In this document: piece after piece, positions 1 to 9,527 of the stretch
Layout: each line of letters starts with the position of its first letter
How positions within the stretch are numbered: the stretch's first letter is position 1
Assembly (NCBI GenBank): GCA_031553045.1
Contig: JAVBLZ010000011.1
Location: 62,001-126,000 of the forward strand
From: CALXQW01 sp031553045
GTDB lineage: Bacteria > Verrucomicrobiota > Verrucomicrobiia > Opitutales > Intestinicryptomonadaceae
DNA length: 64,000 nucleotides
Direction: 5' to 3'
Translations under genes and position numbers: made by a program
Notes under the pieces: model-generated
The model's input: the letters and a program-made list of their open reading frames with translations, nothing else
The model's database searches: none
What the model was told of the DNA's origin: nothing

Positions 1-740
1 CCTGATCCGCTTATTTTGCATAAATCAATTTTTGTCTCTTTTTTTATTACGTTTGCAAAATTTTCCAGCCCTTTATCCAAAACATCAACCTGTGCTTTTG
101 TTGCGCCCTTCTGCGGCGCAAAGATTTTTGCAGCGCCTTCTTTGCCGCAAAATACATTTTTTACATCGCACAAAACTTTGAATTTTACGCCTTCCAACAT
201 AGGATTTTTTTGAGACGAATCTATGCGTCTTATCTTAGACAAATTTGCGCCTCCAAAATTTTTTATTTCAATTTTCTTTGAATCAAAAAACTTGTAGCCC
301 AATGCGGCAAGGAATCCCAAACCCGCATCGTTTGTGGCACTGCCACCCAGAGCCACGTAAATGTTTTTAGCGCCTTTTTTAAGCGCATGGCAAATTGTCT
401 CCCCAAAGCCGTAAGTGTCCGCACGCATAATATCTAGCTTGCTCTTATCCAAAAGCATCAGCCCTGAAGACTGCGCAATTTCCACCAGCGCTGTATTTTT
501 ATCCAACAATAAGTATGCGGCACGGCGTCTTTGACCAAGCGGATTTTGCACATTCACAAATATTTTTTTTGCGCCCTTAAATTTCAGAGCTTCAAGCGTG
601 CCTTCGCCACCGTCGGCTATTGCGATTTTTTCCACAATCGCTTTGGGACAAATTTTTCTCAGCCCCGCTTCTATCGCTAGAGCCGCTTGTTTTGAGCTTA
701 AAGAGCCCTTAAAAGAATCTGCTGCAATGACAACTTTCAC
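1..740 (-). CDS. glxK: Glycerate kinase, 3' end cut by window edge
   Basis: Phosphorylates D-glycerate with ATP, feeding glyoxylate, tartronate or sugar-acid breakdown into glycolysis in the cytoplasm. Read on the minus strand from a GTG at 738-740, the N-terminus carries the family signature ADSFKGSLSS, then IADGGEGT and ALGGSATNDAG, all collinear with bacterial GarK/GlxK proteins. About 246 residues are visible; the family is about 375-380 residues, so roughly the last third lies to the left of the window. No ATG gives this N-terminus, so GTG is chosen; a purine-rich AAAGGAG runs directly into it. It is divergent from the lipoprotein glycosidase that starts at 835. Family assignment is firm; whether the product is 2- or 3-phosphoglycerate cannot be told. 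Confidence 0.9.
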   Translation of the reverse strand, partial: MKVVIAADSFKGSLSSKQAALAIEAGLRKICPKAIVEKIAIADGGEGTLEALKFKGAKKIFVNVQNPLGQRRRAAYLLLDKNTALVEIAQSSGLMLLDKSKLDIMRADTYGFGETICHALKKGAKNIYVALGGSATNDAGLGFLAALGYKFFDSKKIEIKNFGGANLSKIRRIDSSQKNPMLEGVKFKVLCDVKNVFCGKEGAAKIFAPQKGATKAQVDVLDKGLENFANVIKKETKIDLCKISGS

Positions 741-834
741 TCCTTTATTTTGCCTTAACTAAAAAGATATTGTCAACCCATTACGTGCTTAATACTTGAC
801 CGAACAAAAATCATACCCTAGTAGTGTAAACGTT

Positions 835-1974
835 ATGTTTAAATTTATCAAAATTCTCTCTCTCGTTTTTCCACTTTTTTTTACCGCCTGCGGCACTTGC
901 CCCAAGGAAAATGCAAAATGCAACTTAAGCGATGCGGAACTTTCCGTAATTGAAAAGGGCGATATTGATTTTTCAAAAATGCTCAAGCCCGCCCCGCTTA
1001 GCAGCAAATTTATCAACGATAATTTTTACATCTGGTGCGGCACGGCGGTCAAGGGCGACGACGGCAACTACAATCTCTATTACTCTCGCTGGCCGAGGGC
1101 AAACAAGCACGGCGACTGGGTAAGGGGTTCTGAAATCACACACGCCGTCAGCAAATCCATCTTTGGACCTTGGCAATTTAAAGACGTTGCCCTACCCCCA
1201 AGAAGTGCGAATTTCTGGGATTCCACAACCACTCACAACCCCACTGTCATGCGTTTTGACAACAAATATTATTTGTACTACACGGGCAATACGGGCGACA
1301 ATCAAGTGATGGGCTTTAATTGGATACACCGCAACAATCAGCGCATAGGCGTTGCAGTTGCAGACAACCCCAACGGCCCTTGGAAGCGTTTTGATAAACC
1401 CGTAATAGATATTGGTTCAGACCCTGATGCGCACGACGCCAAGTGTATTGCCAACCCTTCCGTAACAAAAATGAACAACGGCAAATACCTGATGGTTTAT
1501 AAGGCGATTGCAGGCAGGAATAAGCCGCCAGCTTACGGCCCTGTGGTGCATCTTACGGCAGTTGCCGACAAACCCGAAGGCCCGTTCATCAAACAGAATA
1601 AACCTATATTCACATCAACAATAAACCCCAACATGCCCTTCCCTGCCGAAGACCCGTATATCTGGAATCAGAACGGCACGTACTACGCCATAGTTAAAGA
1701 CATGAGGGGCGCATTTACATCGCATGGGCAAGCGCTTGTTTTATTTTATTCTCACGATGGCTTTGATTGGCAGTTGGCAAAAAACCCGCTTGTTTCCACG
1801 CTTCAGATAAAGTGGGCTGACGGCAAGGTTGAAAAAGTTGCGCATCTTGAAAGGCCGCAACTGGTGTTTGAGGAAGGCTTGCCAATCGCTCTAATTTGCG
1901 CCGCAGATTACGACAGAGGGCACTCTTTCAACTTGGTAATACCCGTAGATTTTAAAGCAGGATTACAAAAATAA
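835..1974 (+). CDS. Lipoprotein beta-propeller glycosidase (GH43/GH117-like)
   Basis: A 379-residue protein with a lipoprotein signal peptide: charged start, hydrophobic core and lipobox FTAC with Cys19, so it should be anchored in a membrane facing the periplasm or surface. The body repeats short aromatic strands such as NKYYLYYTG and GTYYAIVKD, and AEDPYIW resembles the acidic EDP element of five-bladed propeller glycosidases (GH43, GH32, GH117). An in-frame ATG 39 bases upstream (796) is possible, but starting at 835 puts the signal peptide at the N-terminus. The ribosome-binding site is weak in either case. It converges on the sulfatase operon with which it shares a terminator, which suggests work on the same glycan. 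The substrate cannot be read from sequence. Confidence 0.75.
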   Translation: MFKFIKILSLVFPLFFTACGTCPKENAKCNLSDAELSVIEKGDIDFSKMLKPAPLSSKFINDNFYIWCGTAVKGDDGNYNLYYSRWPRANKHGDWVRGSEITHAVSKSIFGPWQFKDVALPPRSANFWDSTTTHNPTVMRFDNKYYLYYTGNTGDNQVMGFNWIHRNNQRIGVAVADNPNGPWKRFDKPVIDIGSDPDAHDAKCIANPSVTKMNNGKYLMVYKAIAGRNKPPAYGPVVHLTAVADKPEGPFIKQNKPIFTSTINPNMPFPAEDPYIWNQNGTYYAIVKDMRGAFTSHGQALVLFYSHDGFDWQLAKNPLVSTLQIKWADGKVEKVAHLERPQLVFEEGLPIALICAADYDRGHSFNLVIPVDFKAGLQK

Positions 1975-2001
1975 GATCTGCCATTTTATATTTCCCAATA
2001 A

Positions 2002-2040
2002 AAAAAACGGTTTAAGCAATCTTGTTTAAACCGTTTTTTT
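2002..2040. terminator. Bidirectional intrinsic terminator
   Basis: Inverted repeat ACGGTTTAA/TTAAACCGT with a short loop, flanked by an A-run on the left and a T-run on the right, so it can terminate both the plus-strand glycosidase and the minus-strand sulfatase operon. Confidence 0.8.
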
Positions 2041-2053
2041 ATCTTTAGAGCAA

Positions 2054-2121
2054 AAATGAACCTTGCTGAATTATCCATTCATTAATCCAATTTTTATCCG
2101 CACTTAAACGAAATATGCTCT
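2054..2121 (-). repeat. Solo left arm of the CTAG-type MITE-like repeat
   Basis: The reverse complement matches the first ~68 bases of the full repeat copies at 22725-22941 and 24083-24302 (shared stretches include GGATTAATGAATGGAT and ATTCAGCAAG). The outer end, TAGAGC, overlaps the TAG stop codon of the sulfatase at 2120-2122. The rest of the element is absent, because the terminator at 2002-2040 begins within about 15 bases. Confidence 0.7.
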
Positions 2122-3658
2122 ATTTTTTACTCTCTCTTTTTGCCTTTTTTGCAGCAGCCCTGTCGGCAGCTTTCTTTTCTTCCATCTTCTTGACGTACTC
2201 GGCGGCGCCTTCGGGCGTTGATGTACCCTTTGCGTAGCCGGACTTTTTGCGATTTGCCACAAAGGCGTAAGTCTCGTCAAAGATTTTCAAATCTCCTGTT
2301 GCACGCGGGTCTTTGGTTTTAAGCTGATATTCCAAAAGTTGTTTTTTCATGCGCTCTTTGACTTCGGCGTATTTGGGGTCGTAGGCAAGATTGTGCTTGT
2401 AGGCTTTATCATTTTTGCTGTCGTAAAGCTCCTCCCAAATTTTGCCAGAGTTGTTAAGCTCTATGCAATTTGGGCGCAATGACGAGGGCGTGCGCCTGAA
2501 ATAATTTACTATGTATTCATAATTTTCATCTTTAATAGTCCTCGACGTATTGCGGTTTGGCGGAAGCACGCCGTGCCATTCAAGCCCCGTAACCATGTAA
2601 GACCTTTCGGGGTCAACCCTTCCAGACTCATTACTTTTGAGGATATTCATAAGGCTGCGCCCGCTCATTTCTTCGGGGATTTTTATGTTTGCAGCCTCCA
2701 AAACCGTAGGTGCGATGTCTATAAAGTTGACAAAATCATCGACAATTCTGCCGCCCTTTACCCCCTTTTGCCAAGAAATAACGTAGGGCACATGCACGCC
2801 CCAATCATAGGGCGAACCTTTTGAAAACGGCGTCTGTGTGCCGTTGTCGCCGGTGATAAAAATTATTGTGTTTTCAAGTTCTCCACGCTTTTTGAGCAGT
2901 TCAATAACCCTGCCCAAATCTTCATCAACCCTGCAAAGTTCATACCAAATTGCCGCACGCTCTTTGCGCAAATCTTCAGAATCTTCAAGATATTCCGGTA
3001 TGTTCACTTTATCAAGAGCTATGCCATATTTCTCCTTCAATTTCTTGTGATTGTCGGCACCCAAGGGGGAGTGCGCCTCAAAAATTCCCATCCAAAAGAA
3101 GAAGGGTTTGTCTTCATTATTGGCGTCTAAAAAAGCTTCAAGATTGCCAGCATAATCATTGTCGCTCATGCCGTCTTCATTGTCTTTGCGCTTTACAGAC
3201 GCATACTCAGTACCGCCTGCGCTAACTTCAGGCATATTGGGCTCTTTTACACCAGGACCCCAACATTTGCCGGTATAGCCCGTGTGATAGCCAGCTTGCT
3301 CAAAAAGCTGCGGCATTCTTTTGAATTTTGCGGGCAGCCACGCTTGGATATAAGCGCCCTGTTCCAGCTCCCAAAAGTTTTTACCAGTCAACAAAGAAGC
3401 CCGTGAGGGTGCGCAACTTGGCGCAGACGTATAGCCTCTGGTAAAAAGCACGCCAGACTTTGCCATTTTGTCAAAATTTGGCGTTTGCAAATTGCTCCAA
3501 CCGTAAATTGAACGCTCCAGCCAACTTTCATCGTCTGTGATGAAAATTAAGACATTGGGTCTGGAATCTTTACGAGGCTTTTTATCGTCGGCAAAGCCCA
3601 CATTTCCCATTGAAATCAGGAGGCAAATGCCCAAAATTTTTAACATAACTTTTTTCAT
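2120..3658 (-). CDS. Secreted sulfatase, heparan N-sulfatase-like
   Basis: A 512-residue exported sulfatase that would hydrolyse sulfate groups from a glycan in the periplasm or outside. Visible features: signal peptide ending near NVGFA; N-terminal metal site RPNVLIFITDD; and the type-I sulfatase signature CAPSRASLLTG, whose Cys (about residue 82) must be converted to formylglycine; later ITGDNGTQ supplies further metal ligands. The order and spacing resemble N-sulfoglucosamine sulfohydrolases more than arylsulfatases. The C-terminus is Lys/Ala/Glu-rich. The start at 3658 is preferred over 3691 because it puts the signal peptide first. It is the last gene of the galM-GH5-HzsA-like-sulfatase operon. 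No sulfatase-maturating enzyme is in the window. Confidence 0.9.
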   Translation of the reverse strand: MKKVMLKILGICLLISMGNVGFADDKKPRKDSRPNVLIFITDDESWLERSIYGWSNLQTPNFDKMAKSGVLFTRGYTSAPSCAPSRASLLTGKNFWELEQGAYIQAWLPAKFKRMPQLFEQAGYHTGYTGKCWGPGVKEPNMPEVSAGGTEYASVKRKDNEDGMSDNDYAGNLEAFLDANNEDKPFFFWMGIFEAHSPLGADNHKKLKEKYGIALDKVNIPEYLEDSEDLRKERAAIWYELCRVDEDLGRVIELLKKRGELENTIIFITGDNGTQTPFSKGSPYDWGVHVPYVISWQKGVKGGRIVDDFVNFIDIAPTVLEAANIKIPEEMSGRSLMNILKSNESGRVDPERSYMVTGLEWHGVLPPNRNTSRTIKDENYEYIVNYFRRTPSSLRPNCIELNNSGKIWEELYDSKNDKAYKHNLAYDPKYAEVKERMKKQLLEYQLKTKDPRATGDLKIFDETYAFVANRKKSGYAKGTSTPEGAAEYVKKMEEKKAADRAAAKKAKRESKK

Positions 3659-3741
3659 AGCATTTTCTCTATGTGTATTTTTTAATGTCATTTATAGTTT
3701 GTTGGAAATTTCTTATTTTTATATAGCAAAAACAATATATA

Positions 3742-6700
3742 TTAGTTCTTATTTTGCAAATATTCTAAGATGTTTTTCTCATCTTGCGCATTGGCGGCGT
3801 TGAATTTATCTTCATAATATTTGTAAAATTCAGCTTCTTTTTCAGTCCAAGTATTTGATTCATAATAATCTCCACAATAAGGCACATATAAATCTATCCA
3901 AGCGGAGAGCTTGTCAATTTCCGGCACACTTATTGCCGTGTTGCCGTGTCCACTACGCAACATTGCTATCAATTCACTTTTTGCAGAGCCCCTAAAATAT
4001 GGAGGCAAAATAGTAGGCACGCTTTGCATACCCGCCCAATTTATCAACTTTCCCTTGAAATTTGCGTGCATAGGCTCTTTATCTAACATCTTGGGTGTTA
4101 GCAAATTATAGTAGGCGTCATTAAACTCTCTCTTGGCGGCGTTATTTTTTATTGGGACATCTAAAAGGCTAAAAGCCCTCACGGGTTCATCTTTATTGAG
4201 TTCTATAAATCTTAAAATTTCCTCATTTTCCACCTTGGCAAAGTCTGCAACGCTGAGCATCTCTTTGCCATCTGCAGAACTTATGCGCTTTGCAGACCTG
4301 TCATTATGACAGTCTATACAGTGTTTGTTCAGTATGGGCTGTATATGCTTGCGGAAAGAAAACCCGCCCTCAATATCATAAAACTTACTGAGTTTAAGCG
4401 GTTTACGATTTTTATCTAAATTGCTTTCTTGCGGTCTAGAGATGTCTCTATCTCCGTGGCACCCGAGACAAGAATAAAACTCATTCGGCTGCAAAGTTGT
4501 CCAAGAGCGCATTGTAGAAATTGCGTTGCCATTTTTATCTATGGGCTGAAAATAGACAGGCGTTCTGGCGGGAATTTCAAAATACACACTGCCATCTGCC
4601 TCAACAGGAACTTCTCCCAAAATCTCCTTGATATCCCAAGAGCCTTCTCCTAATGCAATAGGTGTTGTTGAGTGCCCGCTTACTCTTACGCCGCCCTCGT
4701 CATTTGTACTGAAAACCCATCCTATGGGCGCACGTCTGGGCGTTATTTTTATAATCCTCACCTTTTTGATGTCGCCCTTTGAAACCCCTTTTGTGCCCTC
4801 GCCATAATAAATATTGCGGATAAAACATTCGGCAGTATTTTTTGAATAATCAACCCGAGACTCCATCTTAGGCGGGCAGTGGCGCTTTACAATCGGAACC
4901 GGTTGATTGCAATTTAGATACGCATGATTAACCAAGAGTTCAGAAAACCCCTCCGCATCTATCAAATATAAGCCGTAGGCGGCGGGGTATGGGCTGCCCC
5001 TATTCACCGATAAAGGCGTATGCGTTACCAAAAATAGATTTTCAGAAATCGGGTAGGGAAAGGCAAACTGCGCCCCATCCTGACCATAGGCGTCTTTGCG
5101 GATTGCATCCTCCTTTAGGCGTGGCGCAAGCAAAGTTGTACCCGAATTTTCTTGCCGTCCAAGACTTGGGTCTATGAGCCCCAGCTTACCCTTGGGATGC
5201 GTATGATGCCCTGAAAATGTAGCCACAACTTTCATACTATCAGGCACTTGCCTTGCATGGAGTATAGACGTAGGATACCAACTTTTGTTGCCATAATATT
5301 CCGTCTGATACGTTCCATCCGGATACATCAAAAACAATCCCTGCGGGAAGACCTGCCCTTTGTCGTTATAATCCCATCTGGTATAAACCACACGCCCGTC
5401 TGCAAGTACGCTGGGCGAGGTTGTATGAACCTGATCAAAACCCACTCTACGCATAAATTTACCCTGCGTATTCATAATGTATAGATTTGAAACTTCCGTA
5501 TTAAAACAGTCTGTAGACTGTTCACAACGGGTAGAATTAAAGATTATTTCATTATTATTCAAATACTTAGCCTCTATGTCGGCACATTTGCCACTCGTCA
5601 ACTGACGCTGGGTACGATTGTTTAAATCTAATTCATAAATATGATAGTCGTCAGAAAGTGCAGATTTTTTATGTGAATAAAGAATTTTGCCGGCATCATA
5701 AGAAACTTCAGGGTCTCTAAAAACGCCATTTTTATCGTTAAGCAAAACTTCTCGCCTTACACTGCCATCTGGGAGGATTTCCAAAGTACAAAGCGCAGAA
5801 TCCGGCGCAAATATAGACTCCCCTCTAGCATCTGAAAGCCCCTCGGTGTAGCCATAAAATGACGGTCTTAAAGGATAACTTTCAACATAGGCAATGTTTT
5901 TCACCCCGTGGGTAGAAAGTTGCGCCAAAAATTCCTTACGCAAGGCAGATTTTGTTTCCGCATAAAGCTTGGCGGTAAGCCTCAAAACATCTTCATCATC
6001 AGTTAGTTTAAGCAAGGACGTCTCATAACTTGAAAAATCAGGCTTAGAATTTAAGCGCTGAAAATCCTCTTTCTGAATTTTTCTTAAAATTTCAATTTTT
6101 TCTTTTGTAGTTTTTGCAGCAAAATCCAAAATATTCATAGCAAAATCTCTATATAACCAGTTAGATTCTATGGGATATGCCTCAAATAACATTTTATAAA
6201 GCCAAAGAACATCTTTATAAATACCTTTTTTGAGCCTCATACTTGACAATGCCAGATAAAAATCTTGAGGCTTGTCGTCATTCAAAGATTTGAAAGCTTC
6301 AAAGGGCAAAACCGCCCTGCCCCAAGCCTGAAAATCTGTAATAGCGCACCATTTTGAAACTTCGTCAGCTTTTTTTAAATCTAAAATTTCCAGAGTCTGG
6401 GTCTCTTTTTCTTCAAAGTTAAATTCTTGATATTCTGCAGTTTTTGAAAGAGAAATATCTATAACAGTGCCGTCAGAAAATTTTAATTTGGCGCTTTGCC
6501 AGTATGAATCATGCGGGAAATCTGCCCTGAGCAAAATGCGCACCTTATTTAAACGAACAAGCCTGCCAAAATCTATTTTTAGCCACTGCCCCTCACTCGC
6601 TTCAGGCCCCCAAGAACGTGTAGCCAACGTGCCATGCCCTTTATTATTGACGTTTCCTGAAATTGCGTTTGCCGCCCTAAAAACATACTCGCCCCTGCAC

Positions 6701-7188
6701 TCGCTGGATGCGCTTGCATGCGGAAAAAACTCTGGCTTTGCAGGGTCTTTTTGCCAGTCATAAGGATTCATAGCTAAATTGCTATATTTGGCAACATCCA
6801 TAAATGTTGCTGGACGCAGAAACATCTTGTTTCCACCAAATTTTATATTTTGATGTATAAGTTTATCCTTGCCTAAACTTGGCATGACTAACGAAAAACT
6901 CTCTTTGGGAGAGAAAATCAAAGCCTCCTCAGCATTTTCTGAAAACTTGCCCACAAGGTTCGCCCGCAGATATATAGAATACTCATTAACGCCATCTGCA
7001 TTATAAAAATAATTCATAGAAGCATCTGTTGACACAACTAATTTACGCCCTTGTGGCATTTTTTTCACCCAAACATCGCCTATTGCATTGTCGGCAGAAA
7101 ATTTGGGCGCAGAGGCAAAAAGTGTAAGAGAAAACATTGCGCAAAGAATTTGCGCCACAAACCTTCTATTAAAACGTCCGCCTAACAT
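3742..7188 (-). CDS. HzsA-like secreted di-haem protein with discoidin-like domain
   Basis: A 1148-residue exported protein. After a signal peptide ending near FASA there is a discoidin/F5-8-type-C-like carbohydrate-binding stretch (about residues 155-295: LKIDFGRLVRLNKVRI), a helical linker, then a TolB-like propeller with repeats such as LADGRVVYTRWDYND, and a C-terminal cytochrome-like part with two c-type haem motifs, CLGCH (about 906) and CIDCH (about 956). This layout is that of the hydrazine-synthase-alpha-related proteins common in PVC bacteria; anammox function is not implied. The role is unknown, perhaps redox-assisted glycan processing. Two starts compete: 7203 with AGGAG 13 bases upstream, or 7188 with GGGGGG four bases upstream; I chose 7188. 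It lies between GH5-like and sulfatase genes in one operon. Confidence 0.75.
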   Translation of the reverse strand: MLGGRFNRRFVAQILCAMFSLTLFASAPKFSADNAIGDVWVKKMPQGRKLVVSTDASMNYFYNADGVNEYSIYLRANLVGKFSENAEEALIFSPKESFSLVMPSLGKDKLIHQNIKFGGNKMFLRPATFMDVAKYSNLAMNPYDWQKDPAKPEFFPHASASSECRGEYVFRAANAISGNVNNKGHGTLATRSWGPEASEGQWLKIDFGRLVRLNKVRILLRADFPHDSYWQSAKLKFSDGTVIDISLSKTAEYQEFNFEEKETQTLEILDLKKADEVSKWCAITDFQAWGRAVLPFEAFKSLNDDKPQDFYLALSSMRLKKGIYKDVLWLYKMLFEAYPIESNWLYRDFAMNILDFAAKTTKEKIEILRKIQKEDFQRLNSKPDFSSYETSLLKLTDDEDVLRLTAKLYAETKSALRKEFLAQLSTHGVKNIAYVESYPLRPSFYGYTEGLSDARGESIFAPDSALCTLEILPDGSVRREVLLNDKNGVFRDPEVSYDAGKILYSHKKSALSDDYHIYELDLNNRTQRQLTSGKCADIEAKYLNNNEIIFNSTRCEQSTDCFNTEVSNLYIMNTQGKFMRRVGFDQVHTTSPSVLADGRVVYTRWDYNDKGQVFPQGLFLMYPDGTYQTEYYGNKSWYPTSILHARQVPDSMKVVATFSGHHTHPKGKLGLIDPSLGRQENSGTTLLAPRLKEDAIRKDAYGQDGAQFAFPYPISENLFLVTHTPLSVNRGSPYPAAYGLYLIDAEGFSELLVNHAYLNCNQPVPIVKRHCPPKMESRVDYSKNTAECFIRNIYYGEGTKGVSKGDIKKVRIIKITPRRAPIGWVFSTNDEGGVRVSGHSTTPIALGEGSWDIKEILGEVPVEADGSVYFEIPARTPVYFQPIDKNGNAISTMRSWTTLQPNEFYSCLGCHGDRDISRPQESNLDKNRKPLKLSKFYDIEGGFSFRKHIQPILNKHCIDCHNDRSAKRISSADGKEMLSVADFAKVENEEILRFIELNKDEPVRAFSLLDVPIKNNAAKREFNDAYYNLLTPKMLDKEPMHANFKGKLINWAGMQSVPTILPPYFRGSAKSELIAMLRSGHGNTAISVPEIDKLSAWIDLYVPYCGDYYESNTWTEKEAEFYKYYEDKFNAANAQDEKNILEYLQNKN

Positions 7189-7228
7189 GATACCCCCCAG
7201 CATAAACCAAATTTAAACTCCTAAAGAA

Positions 7229-8353
7229 TCAACCTTCGCCCTTTAAAACTTTCTTGATATAGTCAGCCTCCTCAGCCTTATACGGCGTGCCGTCCGTATT
7301 CAAGACATCGTGAAACCAAGGCTCTGGCGGGGCGATATAGATTTTACCGGTATTTGAGTCCCAAGGATAAATGGTCTGCGTCTTGCCATTGACAAAACCC
7401 CAGCAAAATGAAGCTATTTTCTCATCGACAAAATAGCCCAATATGGGATTAAAGGTGCTCTTTGCCGTGCGTGCCATATACTCCGAACATACCAGAGGTC
7501 TGTTAAAACGCTTAAGGCTTTCCACGACCTTTTTAGTTGAATCTAGACTTGAATATACATGAAAACTGACGATATCGGACTTTTCTAGTGCAACTTTTTC
7601 CATGGGTGTAGGGTCTTTATATATGCCTTTGCCCCCATTCCAAACCGCAGATGTTACTGGCTGTGAAGGATTTTTAGAATATACCCATTCAAAACTTTTT
7701 TCCAGAAGCGCAAGCACTTTTTCATTCTTCTTTTCTTTAGAACCAAAGTGAGCCATATCTTCTTTGCGGCTGTTACCCGGTTCATTATACACATCCCAAA
7801 AAACGATACGGCTATCGTCCTTATATCTGCCAACAACCGCCTTGACATACGCCTCCAGACGCACCCATTCATTTTCATTTAAAAGTATTTCCGCATTTGG
7901 AGACTGCAGCCAGCCTGAGTTATGTTTAAACGGTCTGGGCTCCGGCTGTTTGCCAACTTTTGCCGTGGCATACCAACAGGCATCAAAGAAAACAAACATG
8001 ACTTTAATATTGTGTTTATCAGCTATTTGTAAAAATTTATCCACCCTCTTGAAGAAGCCCGACGGGTCTTGCTGCCAAGCCAAATCATGCAAAAAAACTC
8101 TTGCAACGTTGAAGCCAAGTTCTTGAGCCCAAGATAGTTCCAAGTCTATCCTGCTAGGGTCAAAAGTGTCTTCCTGCCACATTTCCAACTGATTGATACT
8201 GTTGGCTGGCATATAATTAAAGCCTGCCATCACAGCTTGGGCGTCATACCAAGTTTTTACATAGGCTTCCGACCAGCGCTCTCTGGCTTGAGAATTTGCA
8301 ATAGAGACAATGCCCAAGGCGATTATACATAGTGTTTTTGCTATATTTTTCAT
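7229..8353 (-). CDS. Secreted GH5-like (beta/alpha)8 glycoside hydrolase
   Basis: A 374-residue protein with a signal peptide (MKNIAKTLCIIALG, cleavage near NSQA). The fold signals are those of clan GH-A retaining glycosidases: LGFNVARVF near the second strand, FWDVYNEPG with the likely acid/base Glu191, and PLVCSEYMAR with the likely nucleophile Glu291, exactly 100 residues apart. Related PVC proteins are often labelled cellulase or 1,4-beta-xylanase; I see nothing that fixes the substrate. It begins nine bases after galM ends and is followed 40 bases later by the HzsA-like gene, so all belong to one operon. Confidence 0.8.
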   Translation of the reverse strand: MKNIAKTLCIIALGIVSIANSQARERWSEAYVKTWYDAQAVMAGFNYMPANSINQLEMWQEDTFDPSRIDLELSWAQELGFNVARVFLHDLAWQQDPSGFFKRVDKFLQIADKHNIKVMFVFFDACWYATAKVGKQPEPRPFKHNSGWLQSPNAEILLNENEWVRLEAYVKAVVGRYKDDSRIVFWDVYNEPGNSRKEDMAHFGSKEKKNEKVLALLEKSFEWVYSKNPSQPVTSAVWNGGKGIYKDPTPMEKVALEKSDIVSFHVYSSLDSTKKVVESLKRFNRPLVCSEYMARTAKSTFNPILGYFVDEKIASFCWGFVNGKTQTIYPWDSNTGKIYIAPPEPWFHDVLNTDGTPYKAEEADYIKKVLKGEG

Positions 8354-8362
8354 AAAGTTTCT

Positions 8363-9475
8363 TTATTTTGCGCTGAATTTATATACAGTCTTTGAGTAAT
8401 AGTCTTGAGATGGCTTTAAGATTATCGACGGAAAGTGGGCGTGATTTGGGCTGTCCGGGTAATGTTGAGTTTCAAAAGCAAAGAAAGACCTGTATTTATA
8501 AGCGACACCGCCCTTGCCTATATCTTTGGAATCTAAAAAGTTGCCGCTATAAAATTGCACTGCGGGTTCTGTTGAAAATACCTCCATCAGGCGTCCGGAT
8601 GTGGCTTCATAAAAAGTGCCAACCAGAGCAAACTTACCCAGAGGCTTGTCTATTATAAAATTATGGTCATAACCGCCGCCAAATTTTATTTGTTGATTAG
8701 CAGTATCGTTGATTCTTTCGCCGATTTTATGTGGTGCAGAAAAGTCAAAAGGCGTGCCCGCAACCTTCAAGATTTCGCCAGTGGGTATTAGGGTTTCATC
8801 GACAGGCGTAAAATACTTGCTATTTAGGGTAAGCTCATGCCCCAAGATGTCTCCGGAAGCCGCCAAGTTGAAGTAAATATGCTGGGTGAGGTTGACGGGC
8901 GTGGGCTTATCGGTTACGGCTCTATACTCAATTTGCAATTCATTTTGTTTTGTGATTATGTATTTTACCTCAACTTGCAGATTGCCTGGGAAGCCTTCTT
9001 CGCCGTCGGGGCTGGTTCTGGTAAATATTAGGCCGGCGAAGTCTGAACCGACAACTTCAATCACATTCCAGATATGTTTGTCAAAGCCTTTGATGCCGCC
9101 GTGCAAGGCGTTTGGACCATTGTTGACGGCGAGATTATAGTCTTTGCCGTTGAGGCTAAATTTACCTTTTGCAATTCTGTTGCCACATCTGCCGATAAGC
9201 GCACCGAAGTATGGGTTCGGCCTTTCATAATCTGAAAGTTTTTCATAACCGGCGGTGATATCGGCGTATTTGCCGAACTTGTCTTTAACGTGCAATTCAG
9301 TAATTATGCCGCCGAAAGATAGCGCTTTTAAAATTATACCGCCTTCTATGGAAACCTTGTAAGAATATACGTCTTCGCCCTTGGCGGTTTTTGCGAAAAA
9401 GCTTTTTTCAACTTTTTGCGCCAGACAAAACATGGGCAATAGCCCCAGTAAAAATAAACAAAAAAACTTTTTCAT
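8363..9475 (-). CDS. galM: Exported aldose 1-epimerase (mutarotase)
   Basis: Interconverts alpha and beta anomers of aldohexoses. A signal peptide (MKKFFCLFLLGLLPMFCLA) shows this copy is exported, unlike the cytosolic Leloir enzyme, so it likely serves sugars released in the periplasm. Catalytic landmarks are all present: NGPNALHGG (substrate His), NLTQHIYFNL (general acid His), GGYDHNF (Asp) and FFAFETQHYPDSPNH (catalytic base Glu). At 370 residues it is of normal length for the secreted type. It is the first gene of a minus-strand operon with the GH5-like, HzsA-like and sulfatase genes; its upstream region runs into the modular intergenic repeat at 9528-9758. Confidence 0.93.
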   Translation of the reverse strand: MKKFFCLFLLGLLPMFCLAQKVEKSFFAKTAKGEDVYSYKVSIEGGIILKALSFGGIITELHVKDKFGKYADITAGYEKLSDYERPNPYFGALIGRCGNRIAKGKFSLNGKDYNLAVNNGPNALHGGIKGFDKHIWNVIEVVGSDFAGLIFTRTSPDGEEGFPGNLQVEVKYIITKQNELQIEYRAVTDKPTPVNLTQHIYFNLAASGDILGHELTLNSKYFTPVDETLIPTGEILKVAGTPFDFSAPHKIGERINDTANQQIKFGGGYDHNFIIDKPLGKFALVGTFYEATSGRLMEVFSTEPAVQFYSGNFLDSKDIGKGGVAYKYRSFFAFETQHYPDSPNHAHFPSIILKPSQDYYSKTVYKFSAK

Positions 9476-9527
9476 ATTTTTATGTTATTTTGAATACCAA
9501 TTTTTTACAAGTTTAAACTTCCACCCG

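Noticed and set aside
3742..7188. Hydrazine synthase alpha subunit implying anammox.
   Set aside because: No other hydrazine synthase subunits or anammox genes are present; HzsA-related proteins are widespread in non-anammox PVC bacteria.
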